NCBI RefSeq assembly: GCF_014640335.1
Contig: NZ_BMGT01000002.1
Span: 310,001 to 374,000, forward strand
Direction: 5' to 3'
Source: Edaphobacter dinghuensis
Lineage (GTDB): Bacteria; Acidobacteriota; Terriglobia; Terriglobales; Acidobacteriaceae
Length of the DNA: 64,000 nucleotides
Below the pieces are notes generated by a model. It saw only the letters and a list, made by a program, of their open reading frames with translations, was not told where the DNA came from and ran no database searches. Below, one piece after another: positions 17,232-26,177 of this stretch; position 1 is the stretch's first letter; each line of letters begins with the position of its first letter. A program made the translations under genes and the position numbers.

Positions 17232-19313
17232 ATGACCGAAAGCATCATCACGCCGCCAACTGCCCGCCAGGAACCTACGCCTACAACGCTGCACGGCCAT
17301 ACGCTCGAAGACAATTACCGCTGGATGCGCGACAAAGACTCACCAGAGGTTCTTGCTCACCTCCAAGCGGAGAACCAATATACGCTCTCCGTCATGGCGC
17401 CTACTACGGAATTGCAGGCGCGGTTATACGCCGAGATGCTCTCGCACATTAAGGAGACCGACGAGTCCGTCCCTTATCGCCATCGCGGCTGGTTCTACTA
17501 CACGCGCACCGTTGAAGGCAGCCAGTACCCCATCCACTGCCGCAAGCTCGCCACGTCCACAACCTTCGACGCGACCCAGCCCGAAGAGATCCTGCTCGAC
17601 GTCAACAAGCTTGCCGAAGGCCAGCCCTTCATGTCACTGGGCGGAATGAGCGTCAGCCCCGACGGCATGAAGCTCGCCTACTCCACCGACAACACCGGCT
17701 TCCGCCAGTACACCCTGCACATCCGCGACCTCAAAACCGGCACCGACCTACCCGACACCGCCGAGCGCGTCGGCTCCCTCGTCTGGGCCGCCGACTCGCA
17801 CACGCTCTTCTACACCACCGAGGACGAGGTCACCAAGCGTCAGGACAAGCTCTATCGCCACCGCCTCGGCGACCCAACCGAAGACGACGCCCTCATCTAC
17901 GAAGAGAAGGACGAGCGCTTCAACCTCGGCGTCGGCAAGACCCGCGACGGCAAGTACCTGCTCATGGAATCCGGCAGCCACACCACCAACGAGTGCAGCT
18001 ACCTCTCCGCCGACACCCCCGGCGGCGTCTTCCTCGTCATCGCCCCCCGCGTCGACGAGCAGGAGTACTACGTCGACCACCGCAACGGCCTCTTCTACAT
18101 CCGCACCAACGACACCGGCAAAAACTTCCGCGTCGTCACCACCCCCGTCGATGATGGCGACCGCGAATCATGGACCGAACTGATCCCCGAAGACAAGAAT
18201 GCTCCGCTTGAAGATTTCGACGTATTCGACTCATTCTGCGTAAGTTCAAGAAGAGAACTTGGCCTCACCGCCATCGAAGTCATCCGCTTCACTCCGGACA
18301 GCAACCTCGGCAACGCCGAAAAGATCAGCTTCCCCGAACCCGCCTATACCGCACAGTCACACATCAACCGCGAGTTCGTCACCGACGCCTTCCGCTACAG
18401 CTACCAATCGCTGGTCTCTCCCGCGTCCGTCTACGACTACGACGTCGCCTCCGGCAAATCTACCCTGCTCAAGCAGCAGGAAGTCCCCGGCGGCTTCGAC
18501 TCCACCCGCTACGCCTCCGAGCGCCTCTGGATCGAAGCAAAGGACGGCGTCAAGGTTCCAGTCTCCCTCGTCTACCGCCGCGACGCCTTCAACCGCGACG
18601 GCACCAGCCCGCTCTACATCTACGGCTACGGCTCCTACGGCTATCCCCTGCCCATCGGCTTCAGTCCCTCACGCCTCTCGCTGCTCGACCGCGGAGTCGT
18701 CATGGCCTACGCCCATATCCGCGGCGGCGGCGAGATGGGCGACCCATGGCATGATGCCGGAAAGATGATGGTCAAGCAAAACACCTTCACCGACTTCATC
18801 GCCGTCACCGAGCAGCTCGTCGCCCAGGGCTACGGCGCCAAAGACCGCGTCGCCATCGAGGGCGGCAGCGCCGGCGGCCTGCTCATGGGAGCCGTCGTCA
18901 ACCAGCGCCCCGACCTCTTCCACGTCGTGCTCTCGCACGTTCCCTTCGTCGACGTGATGAACACCATGCTCGACGCCAGTCTTCCCCTCACCGTCGCCGA
19001 GTACGAAGAGTGGGGCAACCCCAACGAGCCCGAGGCCTTCGCCTACATGAGCTCCTATTCGCCCTACGACAACCTCAAGGCCGCAGCCTACCCCGCCATG
19101 CTGGTCAAAACCAGCCTCAACGACTCGCAGGTCATGTACTGGGAGCCCGCCAAATACGTAGCTCGCCTCCGCACCCTCAAAACCAACGACACCCCCCTGC
19201 TCCTGCACATCAACATGGACGCAGGCCACGGCGGAGCCTCCGGCCGTTACGACTACCTCAAAGAGATAGCCTTCGACTACGCCTTTCTACTGACGCAATT
19301 GGGCATCACTTAG
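17232..19313 (+). CDS. S9 family oligopeptidase (oligopeptidase B / prolyl oligopeptidase type)
   Basis: A 693-residue cytosolic serine peptidase. Residues 1-420 form the beta-propeller that restricts access to short peptides; the alpha/beta hydrolase follows. The nucleophile elbow is GGSAGGLLM, and the catalytic His is in MDAGHGGASGRYD near the C-terminus. YGSYGYP and AHIRGGGEMGDPWHDAGK are the strongly conserved segments upstream of the Ser. The opening PTTLHGHTLEDNYRWMRD is that of oligopeptidase B, which cleaves after Arg/Lys. No signal peptide is seen. Start at the ATG at 17232. Confidence 0.93.
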   Translation: MTESIITPPTARQEPTPTTLHGHTLEDNYRWMRDKDSPEVLAHLQAENQYTLSVMAPTTELQARLYAEMLSHIKETDESVPYRHRGWFYYTRTVEGSQYPIHCRKLATSTTFDATQPEEILLDVNKLAEGQPFMSLGGMSVSPDGMKLAYSTDNTGFRQYTLHIRDLKTGTDLPDTAERVGSLVWAADSHTLFYTTEDEVTKRQDKLYRHRLGDPTEDDALIYEEKDERFNLGVGKTRDGKYLLMESGSHTTNECSYLSADTPGGVFLVIAPRVDEQEYYVDHRNGLFYIRTNDTGKNFRVVTTPVDDGDRESWTELIPEDKNAPLEDFDVFDSFCVSSRRELGLTAIEVIRFTPDSNLGNAEKISFPEPAYTAQSHINREFVTDAFRYSYQSLVSPASVYDYDVASGKSTLLKQQEVPGGFDSTRYASERLWIEAKDGVKVPVSLVYRRDAFNRDGTSPLYIYGYGSYGYPLPIGFSPSRLSLLDRGVVMAYAHIRGGGEMGDPWHDAGKMMVKQNTFTDFIAVTEQLVAQGYGAKDRVAIEGGSAGGLLMGAVVNQRPDLFHVVLSHVPFVDVMNTMLDASLPLTVAEYEEWGNPNEPEAFAYMSSYSPYDNLKAAAYPAMLVKTSLNDSQVMYWEPAKYVARLRTLKTNDTPLLLHINMDAGHGGASGRYDYLKEIAFDYAFLLTQLGIT

Positions 19314-19316
19314 AAA

Positions 19317-19458
19317 CTGTCTAAAAACTCGATAAAGCACGTCATCTCGACCGGAGCCGCGCAGTTTTATCGCGTGGCGGAGTGGAGAGACCCCTGTATT
19401 TCGCTGTTGCTTGTTTCCAATCAGTAAATATCAGGATTGACCTTCAGTTTTTAGACAG
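19317..19458. repeat. 142-bp element bounded by a 13-bp perfect inverted repeat, enclosing repeat copy 4
   Basis: CTGTCTAAAAACT (19317-19329) and AGTTTTTAGACAG (19446-19458) are exact reverse complements. The interior contains a dispersed repeat copy (19339-19402). No target-site duplication is obvious. The string CTGTCTAAAAA occurs again inside a hairpin near 61029. Confidence 0.6.
19339..19402 (+). repeat. Dispersed intergenic repeat, copy 4
   Basis: Head ACGTCATCTCGACCGGAGC and tail GCGGAGTGGAGAGACCCCTG followed by TATTTCG, close to the consensus. It follows the oligopeptidase gene. Confidence 0.78.
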
Positions 19459-19462
19459 ATTC

Positions 19463-20038
19463 TTAGGCTTCAGGCACAATATCCGGGCAATTTGTTGGAT
19501 TGGCTGCGATGTACTCACAGACAATATCCTTCTCCCGACCGATCATGATGCTCAAGGGATCAATTTCCACGACTATCTTCCGAGCCTGAGTTATCAGCGA
19601 TTGGCGTTGACTGGGAGTTTTTGAAAATCCTGGAGGAGCATATGTAGTTGGCCCGCAACGCAACTTGGATAAGTAAAAAATCAAACCAGGCGCCTTCTCC
19701 CATAGTGCTGCCCAACGATCATAAACGCTCAACGACACTGTAAATCCGGATATGTGAGTCAGTTCAAAATGTGGAGGGTCATTAATGATTTTCAAATCCC
19801 AATTTTTAGTGAAAATAGGAAGCTTCTTGACTAACCTGTGCCAAGACGGGATATCGTTATCCACCGAATCAGCTTTCCTTTTGTTTTGCCAATAAGTATC
19901 TGCCAATGTCTCCATAGGCATCCAGCAGCCAGCCTCTAAAATCACCCTCTCAATAACTGCTTCCGCAGATAGCCCAAAACGAGCCATAAGCTCTTCGACC
20001 TCAGCAACTGCCCCTGCGTCCTGTATATCGACGATCAT
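19463..20038 (-). CDS. Hypothetical protein, no recognised family
   Basis: A 191-residue soluble protein I do not recognise. The N-terminal 35 residues (VAEVEELMARFGLSAEAVIERVILEAG) form two predicted amphipathic helices, resembling the small N-terminal helical motif of some antitoxins or DNA-binding proteins, but this is weak. The remainder is mixed alpha/beta with Trp-rich patches (WHRLVKKLPIFTKNWDLKI; YDRWAALWEKAPG). No signal or membrane segment. Its codons look more A+T-rich than its neighbours, and it is flanked by an inverted-repeat element, so it may have been acquired. It is 9 bases from the end of the upstream ABC exporter gene on the same strand. Confidence 0.6.
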   Translation of the reverse strand: MIVDIQDAGAVAEVEELMARFGLSAEAVIERVILEAGCWMPMETLADTYWQNKRKADSVDNDIPSWHRLVKKLPIFTKNWDLKIINDPPHFELTHISGFTVSLSVYDRWAALWEKAPGLIFYLSKLRCGPTTYAPPGFSKTPSQRQSLITQARKIVVEIDPLSIMIGREKDIVCEYIAANPTNCPDIVPEA

Positions 20039-20047
20039 GAGGCCATT

Positions 20048-21994
20048 CTATCTTTTGACGACTTCCTCCGGCACAACGTCACCCTCGCCCGGCGCAAGAA
20101 ACAAATTGGTCTCAAGGCCATGCTGGCGAGTGTAGAGGTCGTAGTAGCGGCCGCCCATCTGGTAAAGCTCCTCATGGGTGCCGCGCTCGACGATCAAGCC
20201 CTGCTCGACTACGAGAATCTGGTCGGCGCGGCGAATCGTTGAAAGTCGGTGAGCAATCACAAAGGTCGTCCTTCCCTGCATCAGGAAGTTGAGGCCGTTC
20301 TGAATCATGGCCTCTGACTCCGAGTCGAGCGAGCTGGTCGCCTCATCGAGGATGAGGATGCGAGGATCGGCAAGGATGGCGCGGGCAATGGAGAGACGTT
20401 GCCGCTGGCCGCCTGACAGCTTCACGCCGCGCTCGCCGACGATAGTGTCGTACTGCTCTGGAAAGCGCTCGGCAAACTCATCGACCCGGGCGATGCGGCA
20501 GGCTTCCATCAACTGCTCTTCGGTGGCGTTGGGACGGCTGAAGAGGATATTCTCGCGGATGCTGCCGTCGAAGAGAAATGTCTCCTGCAACACAACGCCA
20601 AGCTGCTCTCGATAACTGCTGAGGCGCACGGTAGAGAGGTCGAGGCCATCGACCAGGATCTCACCCGTCGTCGCATTATGAAAGCCGCAGATCAGCGAGA
20701 TGATCGTCGACTTGCCCGAGCCTGACGAGCCGACCAGCGCGGTGACTGTTCCCGGCTTCGACTCGAAGCTGATGCCATGCAGCACCGGCTTGCCCTCTTC
20801 GTAGGCGAAGGTGACATTACGAAAAGCGATGTCACCTGTGATAACAGGCAGGCTGTGTGTCCGCACCGGCTCGGAGTCTTCCTGTTTCTCTCCGAGGATC
20901 TCGTTGGTGCGGTCGAGCCCGGCGACAGCCTCCGTAAGCTGCGTCCCGATTGAGACCAGTTGGACGATCGGCGCGATCATGAACGCGAGAAACATGACAT
21001 AGGTCACGTATCCGCCGGTCGTCAGGTGTCCAGCAACCACCTGATGAGCGCCAAGGTACATCACCAGTGCGCCGACGACGCCGAGCACAGCGGTCGAGGC
21101 AAGCGACATGAGCGACTGCGCGGTGAGCGAGGAGATGACGTTCTGCAGCAGCCGGTTCGCTCCGGCGGCAAAGACGTTGGCCTCGCTGTCTTCAGCGTGA
21201 TAGCCCTTGACCACGCGCACGCCGCCCAGGGATTCCGTCAGGCGTCCGGTAACCTCGGAGTTGATCTTGGCGCGCTCGCGGAAGATGGGACGGATGGTTT
21301 TGAAGGCGCGTTGCAGGATGAGGCCGAAGACCAGCAGGATGACGAAGGTGACCAGCGTCATCTGAACGCTGAGGAAGATGAGGAAGCAGAACGCGAAGAT
21401 CGCGGTGAGCACGCCGCCGACGAAATCGACTACGCCGGTACCGATAAGGTTGCGTACACCTTCAACGTCGGTCATGATGCGGGCGACGAGGGTTCCCGTC
21501 CGGTTTTCATCGTAGAAGGCAACCGGGAGCCGACCGATGTGCGCCTGCACCTTCATGCGCAGCTCGGCGATAAGGCGCTGGCCTTCTTTCGACAGAAGCT
21601 GCGTGAGCGAGTAAGAGGTAATGCCCTGAATGATGGTGGCGAGGACAACGATGCTGACGATCAGCGGCAGCAGGTTCAGGTGATGAGCTTCGACGAAGCG
21701 CGCGATGACAGGCGATTTGATGGGGTGCTTGCCCATCACGTTGTCGATGAGGTACTTCGTCGAGGCGGGCAGGATCAGGCCGCTGGAGCGGTTGATGACC
21801 ATGAGCAGGAAGCTGCCGCCGAGCAGTACGCGGCGCGGCTTGATCAGCTGCCAGACCTCGGGCAGTACCTTTTTCAGCGTCGGCTTGGGCCGCGCCGCGC
21901 TAAGATCTGCCGCTACGGCGCGGCCTGTTCCACGGGATGGGCGGTCAACGGCCTTCATTCCGCCGCCGTATTTGGATGGACCGTAAGAAGGCAT
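20048..21994 (-). CDS. MsbA-like ABC exporter (fused permease and ATPase)
   Basis: A 648-residue half-transporter that should dimerise. After an unusual 40-residue polar N-terminus, six membrane helices occupy about residues 55-350. The ATPase carries Walker A GSSGSGKST, the Q-loop region VVLQETFLF, signature LSGGQRQRLSIARAIL, Walker B ILILDEATSSLD and the switch IAHRLSTIRRAD. Full-length homologues such as MsbA or lipid/drug exporters flip lipids or amphiphiles outward; the substrate here is unknown. The unknown gene at 19463 follows by 9 bases on the same strand. Confidence 0.9.
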   Translation of the reverse strand: MPSYGPSKYGGGMKAVDRPSRGTGRAVAADLSAARPKPTLKKVLPEVWQLIKPRRVLLGGSFLLMVINRSSGLILPASTKYLIDNVMGKHPIKSPVIARFVEAHHLNLLPLIVSIVVLATIIQGITSYSLTQLLSKEGQRLIAELRMKVQAHIGRLPVAFYDENRTGTLVARIMTDVEGVRNLIGTGVVDFVGGVLTAIFAFCFLIFLSVQMTLVTFVILLVFGLILQRAFKTIRPIFRERAKINSEVTGRLTESLGGVRVVKGYHAEDSEANVFAAGANRLLQNVISSLTAQSLMSLASTAVLGVVGALVMYLGAHQVVAGHLTTGGYVTYVMFLAFMIAPIVQLVSIGTQLTEAVAGLDRTNEILGEKQEDSEPVRTHSLPVITGDIAFRNVTFAYEEGKPVLHGISFESKPGTVTALVGSSGSGKSTIISLICGFHNATTGEILVDGLDLSTVRLSSYREQLGVVLQETFLFDGSIRENILFSRPNATEEQLMEACRIARVDEFAERFPEQYDTIVGERGVKLSGGQRQRLSIARAILADPRILILDEATSSLDSESEAMIQNGLNFLMQGRTTFVIAHRLSTIRRADQILVVEQGLIVERGTHEELYQMGGRYYDLYTRQHGLETNLFLAPGEGDVVPEEVVKR

Positions 21995-22053
21995 AGAGGA
22001 TACGCAGAACTCAGCCAGTACCAGCTAGAGTTTACGCCTGTTAGATGGAAAGC

Positions 22054-22443
22054 TTATGCCCCGGGATTCAGGCTTCTTTGGCGTCGCGCGTTAATAAATG
22101 ACCGTACGCAGAACAGCACGTAGAGCAGGCTGAGGAGCGAGGTCGCCGACTTTTCGATCACGGCAGCGGGATAAGGAAAAGAGACGCCGCGGCTGAGACG
22201 GATGACATCGATATCGGCTTTGATAAGGCTGAGGAACAGGAGCAGGGCTATGGTGACCGAGACGTGCATCCAGAGCATGCGCTTCTTTGCATCATCACTG
22301 CTGGCGAGCGCTCCGAAGATAATGAACAGGATGCCGGCGCCTGCAGGAATAAGTGCCGTGGGATGCGCGCTGCCGGTAGAGACAAATCCGGTAACTCCAA
22401 TAATAATCAGCAGGATGCCGAATACGATCGTCAACTTTGCCAT
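22054..22443 (-). CDS. Small four-helix membrane protein, conserved hypothetical
   Basis: A 129-residue protein with about four hydrophobic helices (KLTIVFGILLIIIGVTGFV; ALIPAGAGILFIIFGALAS; MHVSVTIALLLFLSLI; SLLSLLYVLFCVRSFI). The start at 22443 puts the first helix at the N-terminus and has GGAGC upstream; an in-frame start at 22512 would add a polar 23-residue tail. The pattern is like TMEM14-type small membrane proteins, but no diagnostic motif was seen. It lies between the ABC exporter and the 1159-residue FG-GAP gene on the same strand. Confidence 0.65.
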   Translation of the reverse strand: MAKLTIVFGILLIIIGVTGFVSTGSAHPTALIPAGAGILFIIFGALASSDDAKKRMLWMHVSVTIALLLFLSLIKADIDVIRLSRGVSFPYPAAVIEKSATSLLSLLYVLFCVRSFINARRQRSLNPGA

Positions 22444-22533
22444 GTGGGTCTCATGCTCCTTACGTGCTTGAAAAACCAGAATACCTGAGTGGTTCAGAAG
22501 AGGCGGCCGCAAGAGCGAATACCGCCCCTTCCT

Positions 22534-25500
22534 TTAGGGTTGGGCAACGATCGGCTGCGAGATCGTGGGCACGTAATTGAACTGGTAGAGCTGGGTGCGC
22601 TTGCCCGATTCGAAGCGATCGTTCCAGTTCAGAAGATATTTCAGCGAGCTGGGACTCTCCGGGTAATGCTCACTGGCCGGATAGGGATAGGTCGTCATCT
22701 GATGGAACGGCATCTGCGCCACGGTAAATGGCAATGCCTCGTAGAAGTCCATGTCCTTGACGAAGCCGTTTGCGTAGAAGAAGTAGTCACGCTTCCAATG
22801 CGCGGGCAGCGGAGGCAGCGGCGCAGCGCTGAACTCGGCGTCGATCTCTTCGCCACTGCCGAAGATGACGTACTGATTGTCGACCTTGTTGAGCAGCGGA
22901 GTGACGTTGCCGTACTTCGTGTAGCTTCCGCGCTGCCACTGGAATGGGCCAGTCGCGCTGATGTGGTCGTAGCGATAGGTGAGGTCGCCGGGAGTCTTGC
23001 CCTCGACCTGCTGCGGATAGCCGCGGAACTCCAGATGAGCTGTCGACAAAGGCAGCTCGATCTGTCTCGCGCTTCTCGCTTCGTCCGGGCCATTGTCGAT
23101 CTGTATCTGGTCCCAGTAGATCTGAAGGTTAGTTGTGATGCGAATGCGGCGTGTGCCGACGGGAAGCTTTCCAGTGAGATCAACCACGATGGTTCTGGGA
23201 AGCCCTGCGGGGAAGCCCATATCGTCGATGATGCGCTTCCAGCTTCCGTCCGGCATCTGCGCTTCTACGAATGGCGAGATGGGTTTGAGCCCTGCTTGCC
23301 ACGCGGCGTACATCGAGCTGGCGCTGAAGTATTCGATGTAGCCGCTCATGAAGAGACGAAGCGGGTTTTGCGGCGTCCACGCGCCTACGTCGAGAGTGAG
23401 CGTGTGCATGTTCGCATAGCCAGCGTAGCTCAGGTTGGTGAAGCCGCGAACATAGTTGTGATCGCGTTTGGCGAGGAGCGGAAGGACGTCGTGGCCTTGG
23501 TCGTCCCACGCTGCAACAGGCAGGCGTGTTGACGGGGAGGCTACGACAGTTTTGCCTGAGGCGAAGGGACGCTCATCGAGGAAGCGCTCGTCGGGATAGA
23601 CCTCCGTGCCTTCGGGATGGTCGATTGCGACGAGGCGTAGCTGATCGATGAAGTTGATCTCTTCCATCGGCTCTCCGAACCGGAGGCTGAAGAGGCCATC
23701 GCGCTTTTTGAGCTGGCTGCCATCTACCTTGATCCACTCGTCAGCATCGGCCTGATTGGTCGCGGTAGGCGAGATCCAGTGGCCGATGACTCCAGCGCCG
23801 ATGACGTCGGAGACGAACTGATATTTGCTGCCGTCCCATGCGAAGAGCACGGGGCATGAGCTTCCGCGGCGGTCGAGCTCTGTGAGCGTCACAGGCTTGC
23901 TGGCGGTGACGTCCAGTTCGTCCTGCGGAACGCCTGTGGGCCACAACAGGCGAACGACATCAGCCTGAGTCGCTTGTCCGAGGCCCGCGATGATCTCAGT
24001 CGCACCCTGGCTTAGATAGCCTGAGCTGCCGGGGATCTCAAATTTTTGCGATCTGCCGTTCGAGAAGATTTCTACCTTGGTTCCGATTGCAGTTTTGTTG
24101 TCGGCGAGACCTGCCAGCGTCAGACGCAAGGAGTGATTGCGGTTTCCGCCCATGTTGTGCAGCACAACCGGAGGTGCGCCGAGTTGCGTGACGATGAGAT
24201 CCGCTGCGCCATCTCCGTCGATATCCGCTGCAATGACAGAACGAGGGTTGTGCAGCTTGAGGTGATCAGCGCCTACCGCGTGGCTTACATCTTCAAAGCC
24301 CTGCGCGCCACGGTTGCGCCAGATACGGAGTTCGGGGCCATTGGATGTTTCCACGATTGCCGCCAGATCGATCCAGCCATCGTTGTCGATATCAATCGGA
24401 GTGAGCCCCCATGCGCCTTTTACGTCCGCAAGTGGCAATGGCACGCGCTCGAAGCTCTTGCCTTCCACGTTGCGCCAAAGGCTGACGCCGGGAGCGCCCG
24501 CATGCGTAAGGGCAACGTCCATCCAACCGTCTTTGTTGAAATCGAAGACTGAGACACCGCGCGTAGGAGCAATGCCGGTTTCTTTGTAAAGAGGTGCGGA
24601 CTTGAAGGGGCCTTCGCGCTTATTCTCAAAGATCGTTGGCGAGCTGCTATCGCCGGTGACAATCAGATCAATCGCACGATCATTGTTCAGATCGGAGATG
24701 GTAACGCCCGTGGTGTGCCCTTCGCCAGCAAGCCCAGCAGGTCCAGTCCACTCGGTAAACGTCGAGTTTCCGTTATTGCGCCAAAGGACGTTCGGCCCTG
24801 ACGTTGCACTGAGAGGAGAGCCTGTAATTAAAAGGTCCACATCGCCATCGTGATCGAAATCGACAAACGTCAATCCGGCAGGGCGATTCAGTTGCTGAAT
24901 GCCAACCGCCTTTGTCGTATCTGCAAACTTCCCATTCCCCAGGTTATGAAAGAGGATGACTCGATCGCTCAACGCTACCGCGAGATCGGGCTTTCCGTCG
25001 CTGTCGTAATCCCCAACGGCACAGGCGATTGCGTGGCCGCTGGCGATCAGGCCTGTCGTCTGCGCTGGAATCTCTTCGAGTGTGCCGTTTTGAAGGCTCT
25101 TATAAACATGAATGGCGGAGTCGCCGTCACCCATGACGACGATATCTTTTTGGTTTGTGCCTTCGATATTCAGGATGCAAGCGCCGCCACCCTCCTGCTT
25201 GCCCGAGGATGGCGCGGAAGATGAATCACCGGTTCCAGCAGACTGGACGAAGCTGACTGGGATCATTGGCCCGACTGGTTGCTCAGCAACGCGCATGTTC
25301 TGCACTGTCGCATAATCGCCCTGCTCACTATAGGTAACAGCGAGCGGCGTGCCGACCTTGGTTTGCGTAATGACCTGGAAGCGCTTCAGATGCTCGCGGG
25401 CTTCGGCAATCTTGCCGGAACGCTGTAAAGCACTGGCCAATCCAAACTGCGCCGAGGCGTGCAGCGGATTCAGACGGAGAGCCTCTTCAAACTCCTGGAT

Positions 25501-26013
25501 CGCCTGATCGTAGTCTTTGAGGCTGCGATAGAGGGAGCCTAAGTAGTAGTGGCTGTCTGCTTCCGTGGGGTCAAGTTTGATCGCTTGCTTGAAGTCATCG
25601 ACTGCAAGCTCGGACTTGCTCTCGGCCAGGTGAGTCAATCCGAGGCAATACCAAACGCGAACATTTTTAGGATCGACAACAGTCGCCTGCTTCAATGCCG
25701 CTTCCGCTTCGGGCAGCTTTCGCAGGTAGAGCAACGCAATGCCCTGGTTCAGCATTGGAATCACAGAAGCCGGATCGCTTTGGTGCGCCTCATCAAATTT
25801 TTGAAGCGCTTTCTCGGTGAACTGCTGCCCCATCAAAGCGACACCGACGTTGTTTAGCTGGGCAGCCGCGACCAACTTGTTCGGCTGATCTTCGGCCCAT
25901 CCGGGTCGCACCGTAACAGTAGACAGGCCAAACAGCACAAGGCCCGCGATACACGTACGCCCACAAAGAATGCGCAGGAAGTTGCGCCCGGAAGGAAGAG
26001 TTTTATTGAACAT
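22534..26013 (-). CDS. Secreted TPR + FG-GAP + ASPIC/UnbV protein with a large unassigned C-terminal module
   Basis: A 1159-residue exported protein. Signal sequence to about residue 42 (ending WAED), then four to five TPRs (residues 50-210; for example VWYCLGLTHLAESKSELAVDDF). Residues 270-640 hold FG-GAP/VCBS repeats with Ca-binding loops such as DYDSDGKPDL, DFDHDGDVDL and DIDNDGWIDL. An ASPIC/UnbV segment follows (AIGTKVEIFSNG, GLGQATQADVVRLLWP). The last ~430 residues (from SSCPVLFAWDGSKYQFVSDV) align in order with the end of the protein at 34493-37990. The ATG at 26013 is chosen; a GTG lies two codons upstream. The gene is divergent from the asparagine-synthetase-like operon. Adhesion or scaffold roles are plausible; function unknown. 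Confidence 0.85.
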   Translation of the reverse strand: MFNKTLPSGRNFLRILCGRTCIAGLVLFGLSTVTVRPGWAEDQPNKLVAAAQLNNVGVALMGQQFTEKALQKFDEAHQSDPASVIPMLNQGIALLYLRKLPEAEAALKQATVVDPKNVRVWYCLGLTHLAESKSELAVDDFKQAIKLDPTEADSHYYLGSLYRSLKDYDQAIQEFEEALRLNPLHASAQFGLASALQRSGKIAEAREHLKRFQVITQTKVGTPLAVTYSEQGDYATVQNMRVAEQPVGPMIPVSFVQSAGTGDSSSAPSSGKQEGGGACILNIEGTNQKDIVVMGDGDSAIHVYKSLQNGTLEEIPAQTTGLIASGHAIACAVGDYDSDGKPDLAVALSDRVILFHNLGNGKFADTTKAVGIQQLNRPAGLTFVDFDHDGDVDLLITGSPLSATSGPNVLWRNNGNSTFTEWTGPAGLAGEGHTTGVTISDLNNDRAIDLIVTGDSSSPTIFENKREGPFKSAPLYKETGIAPTRGVSVFDFNKDGWMDVALTHAGAPGVSLWRNVEGKSFERVPLPLADVKGAWGLTPIDIDNDGWIDLAAIVETSNGPELRIWRNRGAQGFEDVSHAVGADHLKLHNPRSVIAADIDGDGAADLIVTQLGAPPVVLHNMGGNRNHSLRLTLAGLADNKTAIGTKVEIFSNGRSQKFEIPGSSGYLSQGATEIIAGLGQATQADVVRLLWPTGVPQDELDVTASKPVTLTELDRRGSSCPVLFAWDGSKYQFVSDVIGAGVIGHWISPTATNQADADEWIKVDGSQLKKRDGLFSLRFGEPMEEINFIDQLRLVAIDHPEGTEVYPDERFLDERPFASGKTVVASPSTRLPVAAWDDQGHDVLPLLAKRDHNYVRGFTNLSYAGYANMHTLTLDVGAWTPQNPLRLFMSGYIEYFSASSMYAAWQAGLKPISPFVEAQMPDGSWKRIIDDMGFPAGLPRTIVVDLTGKLPVGTRRIRITTNLQIYWDQIQIDNGPDEARSARQIELPLSTAHLEFRGYPQQVEGKTPGDLTYRYDHISATGPFQWQRGSYTKYGNVTPLLNKVDNQYVIFGSGEEIDAEFSAAPLPPLPAHWKRDYFFYANGFVKDMDFYEALPFTVAQMPFHQMTTYPYPASEHYPESPSSLKYLLNWNDRFESGKRTQLYQFNYVPTISQPIVAQP

Positions 26014-26177
26014 GGTCACCGCACATTGTAGAACACAAGGCCCAGGCTGATATAGGAATCAACGACGAAGGCTAAAGATCAGACGGAGAGCGGCGCGGAG
26101 TATCTTTTGCCAGCCGTTGCGCCCCCTTCAGAAGGGCGTAAACTGGTCTCAAACAAACGCCCTGACGAGGAAGAACT

